Positions 62,307 to 64,000 of a DNA stretch of 64,000 nt are shown in pieces. Each line of letters begins with the position of its first letter. Within the stretch, counting starts at the first letter, position 1. The notes below the pieces were generated by a model. That model made no database searches, was not told where the DNA came from, and saw nothing but the letters and a program-made list of their open reading frames with translations. Source of the stretch: Holtiella tumoricola (GTDB taxonomy: Bacteria; Bacillota; Clostridia; Lachnospirales; Cellulosilyticaceae); the NCBI RefSeq assembly GCF_027857615.1, contig NZ_JAQIFT010000069.1, forward strand, positions 1 to 64,000, read 5' to 3'. The position numbers and the translations under genes are program-made.

Positions 62307-62355
62307 AAAAGAACCTAACTACATTTCCCTTATCTACATGTAGTTAGGTTCTTTT
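62307..62355. terminator. Bidirectional terminator before the kinase end
   Basis: AAAAGAACCTAACTACAT pairs with ATGTAGTTAGGTTCTTTT (62338-62355) as an 18-bp perfect stem. Confidence 0.9.
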
Positions 62356-64000
62356 TAACATTTAGGCTTTGGTAACATCACCATTAAGCTAAATTCACTT
62401 ACTTCCTCATTATAGTTCCATTTTACATTTCCACCATAATACTCTGTAACCTTGTAAATAATTTGCATTCCATAGCCATGGCCTTCTTTTTCTAATTTAC
62501 GAGTTAAAAATCTTTTTTCTCGTATCTTAGGTTGCTGATCACAAGTATTAATAAGCTTTAACACCATCCAACTCTCATTAAATGTATAAGTAATAAATTT
62601 AATTTGTTTAATTTCCTTATGACTAATATGCTGTATTGCATTATCTAACATATTGCTTAATAGACTTACTTGATCTTTTAATTTTATAAAAGATAAATCT
62701 ATAGGTTCAATATCTAATTCATATTCAATACGGTTTTGATCCATTATTCCAAGTTTCTCACTTAAAATAACATCTAATATTTCATTACCTGTTATAACAG
62801 TATGCCTATATTTTTCAATTTCTACATTCATACTTTCTATATATTCTATCACTTTATCATCTGAAGCATTTTTAGCTAGAGAATGTACACATATCAAATG
62901 ATTCTTTATATCATGAATAATTGTATTCCCACTATTATATTTTTCTTCTAATAGCTTATAGTGTGCTTTACTTATTTTTTCTCTCTCCTCTATAAGCTGC
63001 TTCTCTTTTTTCATATAATAAATCCAAATAATACTTCCAGCTGTTCCACTAAATAGCATGACCCCTAAAATATTAATAAAACTTATATCTATTTGTCTTT
63101 TTATACCTTCTGCAAGATAATTACTATTTTCTTCTACATAAGCTGTTATATCATCAATATGAATTCCTGCCGAAATAATCCAATTATAAGGTTTATAAAG
63201 CTTAGTATAGCTAATTTTCAAGGCAACATCATTATTGTCTTTCTTTTTATAGTGATAAGTATTCCATGATTCACCTGTTCTTTTTATATCTTCAAGCTCT
63301 TTTTGATATGGAAAATTTCCTGTTTTATCAATACGATATGTAGATAACAAGTGCCCTTCTCGCTCTGGCATCGTATGGTCCACAATACATCTAGCGTAGT
63401 CTGTACCACCATTATAGTTTAAGACCTCATTCACCCATATATAAATATCCTTCCCCATTCCCATATTGCGGATGTCATTTAAGGCTAATTCCTTAGCTCT
63501 TTTTTCTATGGCTTCCTTTGTAAGACCCAAAATGATTACTTGATCCTTAGATTGTATATATCTTATCGCATGTTTTTCAAAACCTTGGACATATTTTGCA
63601 AGTTCTGCTTGACTCATTTGTATGCCATCTAGTGCACGATCACTACTGTATCGCACACTATTATTTTTAGTATTCCATATAATCATATCTGCTTGAAGCT
63701 GTTCGCATGATTGCTGTAAACCTAACTGTTCCTCAAAGTCTTCTCTTATTATCTCATCATTAATTTCTATGTTTTCAAAGACATTACTAAATGTTTGTAA
63801 AAGATAGTCAATATCCTTTTCCAAACGTGCCTTTTCTATCTCTATTTGGCTGTAAATTATATCAACAACCTCTTCTATACGTTGTTTTTGTTTGTCTATT
63901 AACATTTGATGAAAATTATCACTTACAACTTTATACGTCTTTTCTGTATCTATTCTATAAATTGTAGCTAAACATATTCCTACTATGAAAATCAGTAAAA
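62355..64000 (-). CDS. Cache-domain sensor histidine kinase (GHKL), 5' end outside the window
   Basis: The frame stays open from the ATG at 63905 to the right edge: the extra 31 codons read as a membrane anchor (LLIFIVGICLATIYRI, then a linker), so the true start lies beyond 64000. A Cache sensor follows (GMGKDIYIWVNEVLNYNGGTDYARCIVDHTMPEREG and WIISAGIHIDDI), then a second membrane segment near residue 270 (counted from 63905), the H-box IIHDIKNHLICVHSLA, and a GHKL ATPase (LLSNMLDNAIQHI, EGHGYGMQIIYKV). The type is like DcuS/CitA and LytS kinases, sensing small ligands. No response regulator is visible in the window. Confidence 0.88.
   Translation of the reverse strand, partial: LLIFIVGICLATIYRIDTEKTYKVVSDNFHQMLIDKQKQRIEEVVDIIYSQIEIEKARLEKDIDYLLQTFSNVFENIEINDEIIREDFEEQLGLQQSCEQLQADMIIWNTKNNSVRYSSDRALDGIQMSQAELAKYVQGFEKHAIRYIQSKDQVIILGLTKEAIEKRAKELALNDIRNMGMGKDIYIWVNEVLNYNGGTDYARCIVDHTMPEREGHLLSTYRIDKTGNFPYQKELEDIKRTGESWNTYHYKKKDNNDVALKISYTKLYKPYNWIISAGIHIDDITAYVEENSNYLAEGIKRQIDISFINILGVMLFSGTAGSIIWIYYMKKEKQLIEEREKISKAHYKLLEEKYNSGNTIIHDIKNHLICVHSLAKNASDDKVIEYIESMNVEIEKYRHTVITGNEILDVILSEKLGIMDQNRIEYELDIEPIDLSFIKLKDQVSLLSNMLDNAIQHISHKEIKQIKFITYTFNESWMVLKLINTCDQQPKIREKRFLTRKLEKEGHGYGMQIIYKVTEYYGGNVKWNYNEEVSEFSLMVMLPKPKC

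Overview
The window is AT-rich DNA from an anaerobic, motile Gram-positive bacterium of the class Clostridia, most like the Lachnospirales/Cellulosilyticum group. The genus is my inference. The supporting signs are purine-rich ribosome sites (GGAGG), rho-independent hairpin terminators, an iron-sulfur L-serine dehydratase, a pyridine-nucleotide-independent type of thioredoxin reductase, many chemoreceptors, a GH38 mannosidase and a cysteine-type sulfatase. No rRNA, CRISPR array or IS element was seen.

Layout: (1) 1-7 kb is host core: thioredoxin-reductase-like flavoprotein, serine dehydratase sdaAB/sdaAA, a YhgE/Pip membrane protein, a lipoprotein and a LUD-domain protein. (2) 7.08-26.37 kb is a 19.3 kb integrated element in the 3' end of a tRNA-Thr(GGT) gene. 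A 46-bp direct repeat with one mismatch marks both ends, and the mismatch shows which copy is the displaced native tRNA end. The element carries a two-gene BcgI-like restriction-modification system, secreted and S-layer-type proteins, a divergent pair of XRE regulators over three matching operators, a candidate type I toxin/antisense-RNA pair, a tyrosine integrase, a serine recombinase, a set of small genes behind a shared promoter motif, four 13-bp tandem repeats and a D12-class adenine methyltransferase. A ~115-bp leader is present twice in the same orientation, bracketing the restriction cargo. (3) 26.4-42.9 kb is host again: sulfatase; a sensory cluster with a soluble CZB chemoreceptor and a six-gene operon (EAL, HD-GYP, PTS-EIIC/chemoreceptor fusion, hemerythrin, CheV, chemoreceptor); an AgrC/AgrA-like kinase and LytTR regulator with 21-bp-spaced repeats at the operon's promoter; a MerR regulator with a 19-bp-spacer promoter over a YitT gene; and an SOS-controlled dinB operon. 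(4) 42.9-57.4 kb: RNA methyltransferase, AI-2E-type permease, GNAT protein, a glycosyltransferase cluster with one oddly ordered protein, an MFS transporter, alpha-mannosidase and its GntR/LacI-type regulator. (5) 57.4-64 kb: orphan Hol44-type holin, small cysteine proteins, a dCache chemoreceptor, and a Cache histidine kinase that runs off the right edge.

The most unusual unit is the sensory operon at 29.7-36.4 kb. A sugar-PTS membrane domain replaces the usual sensor of a chemoreceptor, and it is encoded with an oxygen-binding hemerythrin, two c-di-GMP phosphodiesterases and CheV. This suggests one pathway that joins sugar and oxygen signals to swimming and c-di-GMP. All functions here are read from sequence motifs and recalled family knowledge; no database search was run.
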